Shown here piece by piece: positions 47,261 to 58,255 of a stretch of DNA of 64,000 nt. The stretch is from Shinella sp. PSBB067. GTDB taxonomy: Bacteria; Pseudomonadota; Alphaproteobacteria; Rhizobiales; Rhizobiaceae. The stretch covers positions 1,860,001-1,924,000 of the forward strand of contig NZ_CP069303.1 of assembly GCF_016839145.1 (NCBI RefSeq). Reading direction: 5' to 3'. The position numbers and the translations under genes were made by a program. A model generated the notes under the pieces. The model was not told the DNA's origin, ran no database searches, and worked only from the letters and a program-made list of their open reading frames with translations. The number at the start of each line of letters is the position of its first letter. Within the stretch, counting starts at the first letter, position 1.

Positions 47261-48565
47261 ATGAGTGAGACGCTCTCTTCCGGGTCGCCGACCGCAGCGC
47301 ATTCCAACCGCGCCGGGCTCAATTCCCCGGCGCGCGTTCTTTTTGCAAGCCTGGTCGGAACGACCATCGAATTCTTCGATTTCTACGTTTACGCCACCGC
47401 CGCCGTGCTGGTCTTCCCGGCGCTGTTCTTCCCGAACAGCGATCCGACGACCGCCCTCCTCGCCTCCTTCGCGACCTTCTCCATCGCGTTCTTCGCCCGT
47501 CCGCTCGGCGCCATCGTCTTCGGGCACTACGGCGACCGCATCGGCCGCAAGACGACGCTCGTCGCCGCGCTTTTGACCATGGGCATCTCGACCGTGATCA
47601 TCGGCCTCCTGCCCTCCTATGAATCGATCGGCGTCGCCGCGCCGCTGCTGCTCGCGCTGTGCCGGTTCGGCCAGGGCTTCGGCCTCGGCGGCGAATGGGG
47701 CGGCGCGGTGCTGCTGGCGACGGAAAACGCGCCTCCCGGCAAGCGGAGCTGGTACGGCATGTTCCCGCAGCTCGGCGCGCCCGTCGGCCTCTTCCTCTCC
47801 TCCGGCATCTTCTGGCTGCTGCTGCACTTCATGTCGCAGGACGCGCTGCTCGCCTGGGGCTGGCGCATTCCCTTCGTCGCGTCCATCGTGCTCATCGTCG
47901 TCGGCCTGTGGGTGCGCCTCTCCATCACCGAGACGCCGGCCTTCCAGAAGGCCATCGAGAAGCAGGAACGCGTGGAAGTGCCGGTCGTCGAACTCTTCCG
48001 CGGCTACAAGCGCAGCCTCGTGCTCGGCACCTTCGTGGCGCTCGCCACCTTCGTGCTGTTCTATATCGGCTCGGCCTACCTGTTGTCCTACAACGTCAAG
48101 GTCCTCAACCTGCCCTTCGTCGAGGCGCTGGAAATCCAGATCCTGGGATCGGTGCTCTTCGGCATCTTCATCCCGATCGCCGGCAAGCTCGCCGAGCGGC
48201 TCGGCCGTCGCGAGGTCCTGATCGCCACCACGGTGCTGATCGGCATCTTTTCGTTCCTCCTGCCGGGCCTGATGACCGGCGGCGAGGCCGGCATCGTCGT
48301 GTTCGCCATCGTCGCGATGGCGCTCATGGGCATGACCTACGGCCTGATCGGCACGGCCCTCGCCGCGCCCTTCCCCACGAAGGTGCGCTACACGGGCGCG
48401 TCGATCACCTTCAACTTCGCCGGCATCTTCGGCGCCTCGCTCGCGCCCTATATCGCCACCTGGCTGCAGGCGAACTACGGCATGGCCTATGTCGGCTACT
48501 ATCTCGGCCTTTCGGCCGTCATCACGCTGGCCTGCATCCTGCTGTCGGGCAAGGAAGAGGTCTGA
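47261..48565 (+). CDS. MHS-family MFS transporter (organic acid or osmolyte symporter type)
   Basis: 434 residues with 12 predicted membrane helices. Metabolite:H+ symporter pattern: SLVGTTIEFFDFYVYATAAV (about 30-49), loop 2-3 GHYGDRIGRKTTL (about 87-99), and RFGQGFGLGGEWGGAVLLA (about 133-151). Relatives carry shikimate, alpha-ketoglutarate, proline/betaine or dicarboxylates; the substrate is not readable. It runs opposite to all division genes around it and has its own upstream inverted repeat and terminator, so it is an independent unit set into the cluster. Confidence 0.88.
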   Translation: MSETLSSGSPTAAHSNRAGLNSPARVLFASLVGTTIEFFDFYVYATAAVLVFPALFFPNSDPTTALLASFATFSIAFFARPLGAIVFGHYGDRIGRKTTLVAALLTMGISTVIIGLLPSYESIGVAAPLLLALCRFGQGFGLGGEWGGAVLLATENAPPGKRSWYGMFPQLGAPVGLFLSSGIFWLLLHFMSQDALLAWGWRIPFVASIVLIVVGLWVRLSITETPAFQKAIEKQERVEVPVVELFRGYKRSLVLGTFVALATFVLFYIGSAYLLSYNVKVLNLPFVEALEIQILGSVLFGIFIPIAGKLAERLGRREVLIATTVLIGIFSFLLPGLMTGGEAGIVVFAIVAMALMGMTYGLIGTALAAPFPTKVRYTGASITFNFAGIFGASLAPYIATWLQANYGMAYVGYYLGLSAVITLACILLSGKEEV

Positions 48566-48590
48566 GCCTTCAAGGACGGCCCGAACGAAA

Positions 48591-48618
48591 AAACCCGCCG
48601 CGTCGCCGCGGCGGGTTT
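48591..48618. terminator. bidirectional rho-independent terminator between the MHS transporter and aqpZ
   Basis: AAACCCGCCGCG-TCGC-CGCGGCGGGTTT, 12 pairs with a 4-base loop, then CTTTTTG on the plus strand and TTTCGTTCG on the minus strand. It serves two convergent genes. Confidence 0.85.
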
Positions 48619-48632
48619 CTTTTTGCCTGCCG

Positions 48633-49319
48633 TCAGTCGTTTTCGCCGACGACCTTCCAGACGATCCCGCCGATGACGGCGCCGAGGATCGGCGCGATCC
48701 AGAACAGCCAGAGTTGCGGCAGCGCGGCCGTCTCGGCAAACAACGCCACCCCCGTCGAGCGGGCCGGGTTCACCGACGTGTTCGTCACCGGGATCGAGAC
48801 GAGGTGGATGAGCGTCAGGCCGAGGCCGATGGCGATCGGCGCGAAGCCCGCCGGCGCACGCCCATGCGTCGAGCCGAGGATGATGATGAGGAAGAACGCC
48901 GTCAGCACCACCTCGGCAAAGAGCGCCGCCGTCAGCGAATAGCCGCCGGGCGAAAGCTCGCCATAGCCGTTCGAGGCAAAGCCGCCCGCCTCGAAGCCGG
49001 CCTTGCCGGAGGCGATGAGATAGAGCACCGCGGCGGCGGCAACCGCACCGACGACCTGCGCCACGATATACGGGACAAGGCTGGAAGCCGGGAACTTGCC
49101 GGCAACCGTCAGCCCGACGGAGACGGCCGGGTTGAAATGGCCACCGGAAATGCCCCCGACAGCATAGGCCATCGTCAGCACCGTGAGGCCGAAGGCGAAG
49201 GCGACACCGACGAAGCCGATGCCGAGGACGGGAAATGCGGCTGCAAGCACGGCACTGCCGCAGCCGCCGAAGACGAGCCAGAATGTGCCGAGCAATTCGG
49301 CAGAAAGTCTCTTGAACAT
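48633..49319 (-). CDS. aqpZ: aquaporin Z
   Basis: 228 residues from ATG 49319 with AGGGGG upstream. Six helices, two NPA boxes ([13 protein letters not shown] at 63-65; [12 protein letters not shown] at 184-186). Selectivity-filter residues Phe43, His172 and Arg187 are of the narrow water-only type. It lies 159 bases after murB on the same strand and probably has its own promoter. Confidence 0.93.
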   Translation of the reverse strand: MFKRLSAELLGTFWLVFGGCGSAVLAAAFPVLGIGFVGVAFAFGLTVLTMAYAVGGISGGHFNPAVSVGLTVAGKFPASSLVPYIVAQVVGAVAAAAVLYLIASGKAGFEAGGFASNGYGELSPGGYSLTAALFAEVVLTAFFLIIILGSTHGRAPAGFAPIAIGLGLTLIHLVSIPVTNTSVNPARSTGVALFAETAALPQLWLFWIAPILGAVIGGIVWKVVGEND

Positions 49320-49478
49320 GAATGCCCCCTGATCCGGATCCCGCACGGAACCTCATCGCGCAACCAGCGCGCGACCGGGAGTAGCATTCGCTAAACCTTG
49401 CTGAATATAAGCTGAACGAAAAACAGGACCCGCGCATCTAACTGCGAGCGCGCGAATCCCTCTCGATCGTGGAGGAGG

Positions 49479-50453
49479 TCAGGCCGTCGCCCGGCCCAGG
49501 AATTCCTTGACCTCGTAGCCCGGCATGAAATTGCCGAGGCGCTTGATCTCCCATTGCAGCACGATGCCGGAATGTTCCAGCACGCGGCTGCGCACGGTTT
49601 CGCCGAGATATTCCAGCTCGTAGCCGGTCGCCTGCCCCGTATTGATCATGAAGTTGCAATGCATCGGCGACATCTGCGCGCCGCCGATCATCAGGCCGCG
49701 GCAGCCCGCCTCGTCGATCAGCTTCCAGGCGGAATGCCCTTCGGGATTCTTGAACGTCGAGCCGCCGGTCTTCTCGCGGATCGGCTGCACCGTCTCGCGG
49801 TGCTGGCGCACGGCGTCCATCTTCGCGCGAATCTCGTCCTTGTCGCCCGCCCGTCCTTCGAAGACGGCATGGGTGAAGATGAGGCCGGCAGGCGCGGCGG
49901 AATGGCGATAGGTGTAGCCCATGTCGGCATTGGAGAGCACATGCCTGTCGCCCTTGCGGTCGACGGCATGGACCTCGACGACGAGGTCCTTCGTCTCCCC
50001 GCCATTGGCGCCGGCATTCATGCGCAGCGCGCCGCCGATGGAGCCGGGAATGCCGTAGTAGAACTCGAAGCCGGCAATGCCGTGGTCGAGCGCCATGGCG
50101 GCGATGTTCTTGTCCGGGCAGATGCCGCCCGCCTTGATGCGGTTCTCGCCGGCAAGCTCGACATCGCCGAAGCCCTTGGCCGAAAGGCGGATCACGACGC
50201 CCGGAATGCCGCCGTCGCGCACCAGGAGGTTCGAGCCGACGCCCGTCACCGTCAGCGGCACCTCTTCCGGCAGCAGCTTGAGGAAGGTGACGAGGTCCTC
50301 GACGTCGTGCGGATGGAACATCAGTTCGGCAAGGCCGCCGGCGCGGAACCACGTCACGCGGTCCATCGGCGCATCCGGCGTCAGACGGCCGCGGACCTCC
50401 TTGATCCCTTCGCCCAGCGACGCCAGTAGTTTCGCACCGTCAACCGTCCTCAT
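49479..50453 (-). CDS. murB: UDP-N-acetylenolpyruvoylglucosamine reductase
   Basis: 324 residues, type I MurB without the E. coli insertion. FAD-binding [20 protein letters not shown] (about 75-94) and [20 protein letters not shown]; catalytic Ser in [18 protein letters not shown] (about 231-248). Reduces enolpyruvyl-GlcNAc to MurNAc. ATG overlaps the murC stop. Last gene before the interruption by aqpZ and the transporter. Confidence 0.96.
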   Translation of the reverse strand: MRTVDGAKLLASLGEGIKEVRGRLTPDAPMDRVTWFRAGGLAELMFHPHDVEDLVTFLKLLPEEVPLTVTGVGSNLLVRDGGIPGVVIRLSAKGFGDVELAGENRIKAGGICPDKNIAAMALDHGIAGFEFYYGIPGSIGGALRMNAGANGGETKDLVVEVHAVDRKGDRHVLSNADMGYTYRHSAAPAGLIFTHAVFEGRAGDKDEIRAKMDAVRQHRETVQPIREKTGGSTFKNPEGHSAWKLIDEAGCRGLMIGGAQMSPMHCNFMINTGQATGYELEYLGETVRSRVLEHSGIVLQWEIKRLGNFMPGYEVKEFLGRATA

Positions 50454-51865
50454 GCCACCTCACCCGAAATGCCTGTCAGTTCCTTGGGCAGCGTCTGCGC
50501 CCAGTACGTGATGTTTCCAGCCCCCAAGAGAACCACAAAGTCGCCCGGCTTTGCAATGCCGGCCACGATGGACGCCAGCGCCTCCGGCGAGGCGAGGAAC
50601 CGCGCGTCGCGGTGCCCGGCGGACTTGATGCGGGAAACCATCTCTTCCGACGACACGCCCTCGATCGGGTCCTCGCCAGCCGCGTAGACCGGCGCGATCA
50701 TGACCGTGTCGGCGTCGTTGAAGCAGCCGGCGAACTCCTCGAAGAGGCTCGCCACGCGGCTGTAGCGGTGCGGCTGGTGCACGGCGATGATGCGGCCGGA
50801 GCACGCTTCGCGCGCCGCGCGCAGCACGGCCTTGATCTCCACCGGGTGGTGGCCGTAGTCGTCATAGACGTTCACGCCGTTCCAGCTTCCGGTGAAGGTG
50901 AAGCGGCGCTTGACGCCCCCGAAGCCCGCCAGCCCCCTGGCGATCGCCTCGGGCGCAATGCCAAGGCGCTGGGCGACGGCGATGGCCGCCGTGGCGTTGG
51001 AAACGTTGTGGCGGCCCGGCATGGGCAGGCGCAGATCCTTCAGCGAGATCACCTGGCCCGTGCGGCGGCGGCGGATCTCCACGTCGAAGACGGAGGTCGC
51101 GCCGTCCATGCGGATATTGGAAAAGCGCACGTCCGCCTGCGGGTTCTCGCCATAGGTGATGACCTTGCGGTCCTCGATGCGGCTGACCATCGACTGCACT
51201 TCGGGATGGTCGAGGCACATGACGCCGAAGCCGTAGAACGGCACGTTCTCGACGAACTGGCGGAAGGCCGCGCGCACGGCGTCGAAATTGCCGTAGTGGT
51301 CGAGATGTTCCGGGTCGATATTGGTGACGATGGCGACATCCGCCGGCAGCTTGAGGAAGGTGCCGTCCGATTCGTCGGCCTCCACCACCATCCACTCGCC
51401 CTCGCCCATGCGGGCGTTGGTGCCATAGGCATTGATGATGCCGCCGTTGATGACCGTCGGGTCCAGCCCGCCGGCATCGAGCAGGGCGGCGACCATCGAG
51501 GTCGTCGTCGTCTTGCCGTGCGTGCCGCCGATGGCGATGGCATTGCGGAAACGCATCAGCTCGGCGAGCATTTCCGCCCGGCGCACGACCGGCAGCAGCT
51601 TCTCGCGCGCCGCGATCAGTTCCGGATTGTTCTTCCTGATGGCGGTGGAGACGACGACGACTTCCGCCTCGCCGAGGTTTTCCGCCTTGTGGCCGACGAA
51701 GACGTCGATGCCCTTGTCGCGCAGGCGCTGCACGTTGGCGCTGTCCGCCTGGTCGGAGCCCTGCACGCGGTGGCCGAGATTGTGCAGCACCTCGGCGATG
51801 CCGCTCATGCCGATGCCACCGATGCCGATGAAATGAACGAGCCCTATGCTCTGCGGCATCTTCAT
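50450..51865 (-). CDS. murC: UDP-N-acetylmuramate--L-alanine ligase
   Basis: 471 residues. N-terminal Rossmann [20 protein letters not shown] (about 10-29), ATP loop [20 protein letters not shown] (about 113-132), and [16 protein letters not shown]. Adds L-Ala to UDP-MurNAc. Overlaps murG and murB by 4 bases each. Confidence 0.97.
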   Translation of the reverse strand: MKMPQSIGLVHFIGIGGIGMSGIAEVLHNLGHRVQGSDQADSANVQRLRDKGIDVFVGHKAENLGEAEVVVVSTAIRKNNPELIAAREKLLPVVRRAEMLAELMRFRNAIAIGGTHGKTTTTSMVAALLDAGGLDPTVINGGIINAYGTNARMGEGEWMVVEADESDGTFLKLPADVAIVTNIDPEHLDHYGNFDAVRAAFRQFVENVPFYGFGVMCLDHPEVQSMVSRIEDRKVITYGENPQADVRFSNIRMDGATSVFDVEIRRRRTGQVISLKDLRLPMPGRHNVSNATAAIAVAQRLGIAPEAIARGLAGFGGVKRRFTFTGSWNGVNVYDDYGHHPVEIKAVLRAAREACSGRIIAVHQPHRYSRVASLFEEFAGCFNDADTVMIAPVYAAGEDPIEGVSSEEMVSRIKSAGHRDARFLASPEALASIVAGIAKPGDFVVLLGAGNITYWAQTLPKELTGISGEVA

Positions 51866-52983
51866 GGCCGTTCTCCCTTGAATTGCGCGATCGTCCTGCC
51901 GCCCGCAATAGCCTCAACCATCGAGGCTAGCAAGCGCGCGGCGTCCGGTTTGCCCGCCTTTCTGGCATTCGCGGCCATGGCGGCCATGCCCGAGGGATCG
52001 CGCATGGCCCTGGAAACGATGCCGGCAAGGCGCTCGGTGGAAAGTTCGGACTGGGCGATCACCTTCGCCCCGCCGGCCGCGGCAAGCGCCGCGGCATTGG
52101 CCGCCTGGTCGTGATCGAGCGCATGGGGATACGGCACGAGGATGGACGGACGGCCGATGACGGAGAGTTCGGAGACCGTCGAGGCGCCCGAGCGGCTGAT
52201 GACGAGATGGGCATGGCCGATGCGCGCGGCCATGTCGGTGAAGAAGGGCGACACATCGGCGGGAATGCCGAGATCGGCATAGCTGCGCACCACCTCGTCG
52301 CGGTCTTCCGGCCGCGCCTGCTGGGTGATCCTCAGCCGCGCCCGGTCCTGCGGCTCCAGCGCGGCGATCGCCGAGGGAATGGCCTTGGAGAAGAACTGCG
52401 CGCCCTGGCTGCCGCCGAAGACGACGAGGCGGAATTCGCCGTCCGCCGAGGCTTCGTAGGGGTCTGCGGCAGCGTCCAGGACGGCGGGACGCACCGGGTT
52501 GCCCGTCGTCACGGTCTTGTCGGCATAGGGACCGCCGGTCTCCGGCAGGAAGCCGCCTGCGATAGCCTTGACGCGCGCGGCGAGCGCCTTGTTGGCGCGG
52601 CCCATCACGGCGTTCTGCTCGTGGATCATCGAGGGAATGCCCATGCCCGTGGCGGCAAGCAGCGGCGGCAGGGTGGGATAGCCGCCGAAGCCGACGACGA
52701 CCTTCGGCCGCAGCCGCGCCATCAGCCTGCGCGCGGCGCGAATGCCTTTCCAGAGGGTCAGAAGCGAGCGGACGACGCTGACCGGGTTCTTCGAGCCGAT
52801 GGTGGCGGAGGGCACGACATGGATCTCGTCCGCCGGGAACCTGCCGGCGAAGCGCTCGGCCCTGCTGTCGGTGACGAGGTGGACCGACCAGCCGCCGGCC
52901 TTCAGCTCGTGCGCCAGCGCCTCTGCCGGAAAGAGATGGCCGCCGGTGCCCCCGGCGGCGAGGAGAACGATGCCCTTGTCCAT
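51862..52983 (-). CDS. murG: MurG lipid II synthase (GlcNAc transferase)
   Basis: 373 residues. GT-B fold: glycine-rich [20 protein letters not shown] (about 7-26), the [12 protein letters not shown] block (about 122-133), [14 protein letters not shown], and the donor-site motif [20 protein letters not shown]. Peripheral membrane enzyme that converts lipid I to lipid II. It starts 9 bases after ftsW. Confidence 0.96.
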   Translation of the reverse strand: MDKGIVLLAAGGTGGHLFPAEALAHELKAGGWSVHLVTDSRAERFAGRFPADEIHVVPSATIGSKNPVSVVRSLLTLWKGIRAARRLMARLRPKVVVGFGGYPTLPPLLAATGMGIPSMIHEQNAVMGRANKALAARVKAIAGGFLPETGGPYADKTVTTGNPVRPAVLDAAADPYEASADGEFRLVVFGGSQGAQFFSKAIPSAIAALEPQDRARLRITQQARPEDRDEVVRSYADLGIPADVSPFFTDMAARIGHAHLVISRSGASTVSELSVIGRPSILVPYPHALDHDQAANAAALAAAGGAKVIAQSELSTERLAGIVSRAMRDPSGMAAMAANARKAGKPDAARLLASMVEAIAGGRTIAQFKGERP

Positions 52984-52992
52984 GTAAAACCC

Positions 52993-54147
52993 TTACTCGG
53001 CGGCCGCCACGATGCCGCCACGGAAGAGGCTGCGCTCGGAGGCGCGCTTTTCCGGCCGGTGACGGGTGAGCGCCAGGATGAAGCCGGCCGTCACGCAGAT
53101 CGCGATCATCGACGAGCCGCCATAGGAGATCAGCGGCAGCGTCATGCCCTTGGCCGGCAGCAATTCGAGATTCACGCCGATATTGATCATCGACTGGATG
53201 CCGATCTGCAGCACGAGGCCGGCAACGGCAAAGCGCGTGAAATCGTTGCGCTCCTTGAAGGCATGATTGAGGCCGCGCAGCACCACGAAGGCGAAGATCA
53301 GCACGATGACCATGCAGAAGACGATGCCGAACTCCTCGGCGGCGACCGAGAAGATGAAGTCGGTATGGCTGTCCGGGATGATGCGCTTGACGATCCCCTC
53401 GCCCGGCCCCTGGCCGAACCAGTCGCCGCGGATGATGGCTTCCCGCGCCGTGTCCATCTGGAACGTGTCGCCCTCGCCGGTCATGAACTTGTCGATACGG
53501 CCCGCGACGTGCGGCAGGAACGTATAGGCCGTCAGCAGTCCGCCGACCGCCGCGCCGCCGAGCACGATGATCCACAGCCACGGCATGCCGGCCATGAAGA
53601 ACATCCCGCCCCAGACGGCGGCGGTCAGGATCGTCTGGCCAAGGTCCGGCTGGGCGACGAGCAGCGCCGCGACGATGCCGAAGAGGATGATGGCGAAGAG
53701 GTTGCCGGGGATTTCCGGCTGGCGGGCATGTTCGGCGAAGAGCCAGGCGCAGATCACCACGAAGGCCGGCTTCATGAACTCAGACGGCTGGATGGAAAGG
53801 CTGCCGATGGAGATCCAGCGCCGCGAGCCCTTGACCTCGACGCCGAAGAACAGCGCCAGCACCATGGCCGCTAGCGAGACGATCAGCAGGATCATCGCCG
53901 CCCGGCGCACCTGCCGGGGCGACATGAAGGAGATGCCGAGCATGATGGCGATGGCCGGCACGAGGAAGAAGGCGTGCCGCCGCACGAAGTGGAAGCTGTC
54001 GAGGCCGATGCGCTCGGCCACCGCGGGGCTTGCCGCGAAGGACAGCATGAAACCGAGGCCCATCAGGAGGATGAAGGCCGCCAGGAAGAACCGGTCTATC
54101 GTCCAGAACCAGTCCGCCAATGCACCACGTTCGGCTCGACTAACCAT
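52993..54147 (-). CDS. ftsW: FtsW peptidoglycan glycosyltransferase (SEDS)
   Basis: 384 residues with about ten membrane helices. SEDS features: RRWISIGSLSIQPSEFMKPA (about 113-132), where W, Q and E are conserved, the essential-Asp loop region, and GMTLPLISYGGSSMIAICVT (about 334-353) near the end. Works with FtsI (encoded upstream) to make septal wall. Confidence 0.95.
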   Translation of the reverse strand: MVSRAERGALADWFWTIDRFFLAAFILLMGLGFMLSFAASPAVAERIGLDSFHFVRRHAFFLVPAIAIMLGISFMSPRQVRRAAMILLIVSLAAMVLALFFGVEVKGSRRWISIGSLSIQPSEFMKPAFVVICAWLFAEHARQPEIPGNLFAIILFGIVAALLVAQPDLGQTILTAAVWGGMFFMAGMPWLWIIVLGGAAVGGLLTAYTFLPHVAGRIDKFMTGEGDTFQMDTAREAIIRGDWFGQGPGEGIVKRIIPDSHTDFIFSVAAEEFGIVFCMVIVLIFAFVVLRGLNHAFKERNDFTRFAVAGLVLQIGIQSMINIGVNLELLPAKGMTLPLISYGGSSMIAICVTAGFILALTRHRPEKRASERSLFRGGIVAAAE

Positions 54148-54207
54148 TTTTCCGTTCCTTCGCTAAGCGGTTGCGGGACGTGGCGGTTGAAGCCCCCGAT
54201 ACCATCG

Positions 54208-55605
54208 CTAAACCTCGACCAGCATGGACACGCCAGGCAGCGCCGCGACGTGTTTCACGAAGGCGTCGCCCCTGACTTCGAAGTTCTTATACTGGTCGAA
54301 GCTTGCGCAAGCCGGGGACAGGAGGACCGCGACGGGGCCGTTTCCATCCTTTTCGGCATCCGCCGCAGCATCGGCCACCGCCCGTTCCAGCGTGCCCGCG
54401 ATCTCGAAGGGCACTGCCTCGCCGAGCGTCGCGGCAAAGGCCGGCGCCGCCTCGCCGATGAGGTAGGCCTTGGCGATCTTCGGGAAGAAGCCGCCTAGGG
54501 TGGAGATACCCCCCTCCTTCGGCACCCCGCCGGCGATCCAGTAGATGCGCTCGAAGCTCGACAGCGCCGGCGCCGCCGCTTCGGCATTCGTCGCCTTGGA
54601 ATCGTTGACGAAGAGCGCGTCGCCCTTGCGGCCGACCGGCTGCATGCGGTGTTTCAGCCCGGGGAACGAGGCAAGGCCGGCGCGGATCTCCGCTTCGCTG
54701 ACGCCGACCGCAAGGCAGGCCGCAATGGCCGCCGCCGCGTTCTGCGCATTATGGCTGCCGCGCAGCGTCTGGATGGCCGAGAGATCGGCGATCGCGCGCG
54801 TCGCGCCGCCTTCGGCCCGGATCAGCCGCGGGCCTTCGGCATAGATGCCGTCGGCGAGCACGTTGCGCCTGGAGATGCGCACGACCTTCGTACCGGCGCG
54901 CTCGATACGGTCGGCGATCATCTCGCAGAAGGTATCGTCGGTGCCGACGATGGCGGTGCGGCTGCCGGCGACGAGCCGTTCCTTGACCTCGGCATAGTGC
55001 TGCATCGTGCCGTGGCGGTCGAGATGGTCGGGCGTCAGGTTCAGCAGGATGCCGGCGGAGGGGTTCAGCGTCGGCGCGAGGTCGATCTGGTAGGACGAGC
55101 ACTCGACCACGTAGAAGCGGCCGGCCTTCGGCGGATCGAGCGTCAGCACGGCCGTGCCGATATTGCCGCCGAGCTGCGTGTCGCGGCGGCTCGCCCGAAG
55201 GATATGGGCGATCAGCGCGGTGGTGGTCGACTTGCCGTTGGTGCCGGTGATGGCGATGAAGGGGCAATCGGGCGCATGGGCCCGGCGCTCGCGCACGAAG
55301 AGCTCGACGTCGCCGACGATCTCGGCGCCTGCGGCGCGCGCAAGGTCGGCACTCCAGTGCGGCTTGGGATGGGTGAGCGGCACGCCGGGCGACAGCACCA
55401 GCGCGGCGATGCCCTTCCAGTCGAGCGTGCGCAGGTCCGCGGTGCGGATGCCGGCGGCGGCGGCGTTCTCGACGCTTGCCGGATTGTCGTCCCATGCGGT
55501 CACGTCGGCGCCGCCGGCGGCCAGCGCCAGCGCCGTCGCAAGGCCCGAGCCGCCGAGCCCGAAGAGCGCGACCGACTTTCCCTTGAAGGTGGTGACGGGG
55601 ATCAT
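54208..55605 (-). CDS. murD: UDP-N-acetylmuramoylalanine--D-glutamate ligase
   Basis: 465 residues. N-terminal [20 protein letters not shown] (about 12-31), P-loop [19 protein letters not shown] (about 119-137), and [16 protein letters not shown] in the C-terminal domain. Adds D-Glu. It lies 4 bases after mraY and 60 before ftsW. Confidence 0.97.
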   Translation of the reverse strand: MIPVTTFKGKSVALFGLGGSGLATALALAAGGADVTAWDDNPASVENAAAAGIRTADLRTLDWKGIAALVLSPGVPLTHPKPHWSADLARAAGAEIVGDVELFVRERRAHAPDCPFIAITGTNGKSTTTALIAHILRASRRDTQLGGNIGTAVLTLDPPKAGRFYVVECSSYQIDLAPTLNPSAGILLNLTPDHLDRHGTMQHYAEVKERLVAGSRTAIVGTDDTFCEMIADRIERAGTKVVRISRRNVLADGIYAEGPRLIRAEGGATRAIADLSAIQTLRGSHNAQNAAAAIAACLAVGVSEAEIRAGLASFPGLKHRMQPVGRKGDALFVNDSKATNAEAAAPALSSFERIYWIAGGVPKEGGISTLGGFFPKIAKAYLIGEAAPAFAATLGEAVPFEIAGTLERAVADAAADAEKDGNGPVAVLLSPACASFDQYKNFEVRGDAFVKHVAALPGVSMLVEV

Positions 55606-55609
55606 GGCC

Positions 55610-56710
55610 TTACCGCAGCTTGAGCGTGGAGAGGCCGACCATCGCGAGCACGACGGCGATGATCCAGAAGCGGACGACGACCTGGCTTTCCGTCCAGCCC
55701 TTCTTCTCGAAGTGATGGTGGATCGGCGCCATCAGGAAGACGCGCTTGCCCGTCAGCTTGAACGAGGCGACCTGGATGATGACCGACAGCGTCTCCATGA
55801 CGAAGAGGCCGCCGATGATGGCCATGACGATCTCGTGCTTGGTGGCGACGGCGACCGTGCCGATGAGCCCGCCCAGCGCCAGCGAGCCGGTGTCGCCCAT
55901 GAAGATGGCGGCCGGCGGCGCGTTGAACCACAGGAAGCCGAGGCCGGCGCCGATGACGGCGCCGAGCACCACGGCAAGCTCGCCCGTGCCGGGGACGAAG
56001 TGGATCTGCAGGTAGTTCGAGAAGACCGCGTTGCCGGCGAGGTAGGCGATGAGGCCGAAGGCCGCCGCCGAGATCATCACCGGAACGGTCGCAAGGCCGT
56101 CGAGGCCGTCCGTCAGGTTCACGGCATTGCCGGCCGCCACGATGACGAAGCCGCCGAACAGCACGAAGAAGATGCCGAGATTGACGAGCAGGTCCTTGAA
56201 GAAGGGAAAGGCGATGGAGGAGCCGAAGGTCGAGCCGGCCGGGCCGGTGGCGAGCGAGGCGCGCATCATGAAATAGGTCGCCGCGCCCGCGATGAGGAAT
56301 TCGAGGCCGAGGCGGGCCTTGCCGGAAAAGCCCTTCTCCGTCTGCTTGGTGACCTTCAGGTAGTCGTCATAGAAGCCGATGGCGCCGAAGCCGAGCGTGA
56401 CAAGCAGCGTGGCGACCACATAGACGTTGGAAAGGTCCGCCCACAGCAGCGCGCTGCCGACGATGCCGGCAAGGATCATCAGGCCGCCCATCGTGGGGGT
56501 GCCCGCCTTCTTGAAATGCGTCTGCGGCCCGTCGGCACGGATCGGCTGGCCCTTGCCCTGGCGGATGCGCAGAGAGGAGATGATCATCGGCCCGAACAGG
56601 AAGACGATGGTGGCCGAGGTGAACAGCGCGGCGCCGGTCCGGAAGGTAATGTAGCGGAACAGGTTGAACACCTGGATGGTGTTCGCCAGCTCGACGAGCC
56701 AAAGCAGCAT
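55610..56710 (-). CDS. mraY: phospho-MurNAc-pentapeptide transferase
   Basis: 366 residues from ATG 56710. Ten membrane helices; Mg and catalytic region [20 protein letters not shown] (about 133-152), [20 protein letters not shown], and the HHHFEKKGW signature (about 328-336). Makes lipid I at the membrane. A 117-base gap with a hairpin precedes it. Confidence 0.96.
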   Translation of the reverse strand: MLLWLVELANTIQVFNLFRYITFRTGAALFTSATIVFLFGPMIISSLRIRQGKGQPIRADGPQTHFKKAGTPTMGGLMILAGIVGSALLWADLSNVYVVATLLVTLGFGAIGFYDDYLKVTKQTEKGFSGKARLGLEFLIAGAATYFMMRASLATGPAGSTFGSSIAFPFFKDLLVNLGIFFVLFGGFVIVAAGNAVNLTDGLDGLATVPVMISAAAFGLIAYLAGNAVFSNYLQIHFVPGTGELAVVLGAVIGAGLGFLWFNAPPAAIFMGDTGSLALGGLIGTVAVATKHEIVMAIIGGLFVMETLSVIIQVASFKLTGKRVFLMAPIHHHFEKKGWTESQVVVRFWIIAVVLAMVGLSTLKLR

Positions 56711-56779
56711 TGTCACCCTTTCCCCAAAGGTTCTGAGAAGCACCCCGGCGTGACCGGCCGGCGATGAAAGCAGATCGCA

Positions 56780-56817
56780 TAAAAGACGAGGTCCGGCGGG
56801 CTTCTGCCCGGCGAACC
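56780..56817 (-). terminator. hairpin with T-rich tail between murF and mraY (attenuator candidate)
   Basis: Minus strand GGTTCGCCGGGC-AGAA-GCCCGCCGGACC (12 positions with one mismatch and one G-U), then TCGTCTTTT. It lies 11 bases after the murF stop, inside an otherwise tight operon. Confidence 0.5.
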
Positions 56818-56827
56818 TCACGTAACT

Positions 56828-58255
56828 CTAATATTCCCTCTCCGGGAACGCCTCGTATTTGTCAAGCAGGGCCGCCACGATGCGGCTGAAGCCCGTGCCC
56901 TTCGATGACTTGACGACCAGCACGTCGCCCGGCCGCACGCTTGCCAGCGCATGAACAGTGAGTTCATCGGCGGTTTCGCGGTAGTCGATCTCGATGCCCT
57001 CGGGCAGCGCGTCGCGCAGCGCCGCCATGTCCGGGCCGGCGAGCCAGACGGTGCCGATGGCCGCTTCCAGCAGGGGTTCGGCAAGGCCGGCGTGAACGGC
57101 GGGCGAATGCTCGCCCATCTCCAGCATGTCGCCGAGCACGGCGATGCGCCGCCCGCTTCCATGCGGCTCCGCGTCGCGCAGCAGCGCGATCGCCGCGCGC
57201 ATCGAGGCGGGATTGGCGTTGTAGCTGTCGTCGATCAGCGTGAACCAGCCGCCGTCCTTGGCGAGCCTGTAGCGCCGGCCGCGGCCCTTTTCGGCCTGCA
57301 TGGCGGCAAGCCCGGCCATGGCCTTCTCGATGTCGCCGCCGGCAAGATGCACGGCGCCGAGCACCGCGACGGCGTTCTCGGCAATGTGCCGGCCGGGCGC
57401 CCCCATCGGCACTTCGAGCGTCTGGCCGCCGACAGCGGCGCGAAGCAGGCTGCCATCCGGGCCGCTGGAGAAATCGAGCAGGCGGAACTCCGCCTTGGGG
57501 TCGGCACCGAAGCTGTGGATATGCGAGACGCCGGCGTTTCGCGCGGCTTTCTCAAGGAAGGCGTATTGCTCGTTGTCGCGCTTGAGGATGGCATGGCCGC
57601 CCGGCACGACGCCCTCGAAAATCTCCGCCTTGGCGGCGGCGATCTCTTCCAGGTCCCGGAAATTGCCGAGATGGGCCGGCGCGATGGTCGTGACCATCGC
57701 GATATGCGGGCGCACCATGGCGACCAGCGGGCGGATCTCGCCCGCATGGTTCATGCCGATCTCGAAGATGCCGTAGTCGGTGGTCTCGGGCATGCGCGCC
57801 AGCGTCAGCGGCACGCCCCAGTGATTGTTGAACGAGGCGACGGAAGCATGAACGCTGCCGGATGGCGAGAGCGCCTGGCGCAGCATCTCCTTGCTCGTCG
57901 TCTTGCCGACCGAGCCGGTGACGGCGATGATGCGCGCCGCCGTGCGGTCGCGCCCCGCGCAGCCGAGGTCGGCGAGCGCCTGCAACACGTCCGGCACCAC
58001 GATCATCGGCGTGACGAGACGGCCGAGCGCCGGCAGCTTGCCCTCGCTGACGACGAGCAGGCCCGCCCCGTTGGCGACGGCGAAGCTCGCGAAATCATGG
58101 CCGTCGACGCGGTCGCCCTTGATGGCGAAGAAGGCCTCGCCCGGCGCGATCGCGCGGCTGTCGATGGAAATGCCGGTCACGCCCTGCGGCATGTTGCCGA
58201 TGGGCCGGCCATGCACGGCCGCGATCAGGTCAGCAATGGTCCAGAGCCATTTCAC
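56828..58255 (-). CDS. murF: UDP-MurNAc-tripeptide--D-Ala-D-Ala ligase
   Basis: 475 residues. P-loop [19 protein letters not shown] (about 110-128), [14 protein letters not shown] (about 143-156), and [12 protein letters not shown]. Adds the D-Ala-D-Ala dipeptide made by Ddl. Overlaps the murE stop by 4 bases. Confidence 0.96.
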   Translation of the reverse strand: MKWLWTIADLIAAVHGRPIGNMPQGVTGISIDSRAIAPGEAFFAIKGDRVDGHDFASFAVANGAGLLVVSEGKLPALGRLVTPMIVVPDVLQALADLGCAGRDRTAARIIAVTGSVGKTTSKEMLRQALSPSGSVHASVASFNNHWGVPLTLARMPETTDYGIFEIGMNHAGEIRPLVAMVRPHIAMVTTIAPAHLGNFRDLEEIAAAKAEIFEGVVPGGHAILKRDNEQYAFLEKAARNAGVSHIHSFGADPKAEFRLLDFSSGPDGSLLRAAVGGQTLEVPMGAPGRHIAENAVAVLGAVHLAGGDIEKAMAGLAAMQAEKGRGRRYRLAKDGGWFTLIDDSYNANPASMRAAIALLRDAEPHGSGRRIAVLGDMLEMGEHSPAVHAGLAEPLLEAAIGTVWLAGPDMAALRDALPEGIEIDYRETADELTVHALASVRPGDVLVVKSSKGTGFSRIVAALLDKYEAFPEREY

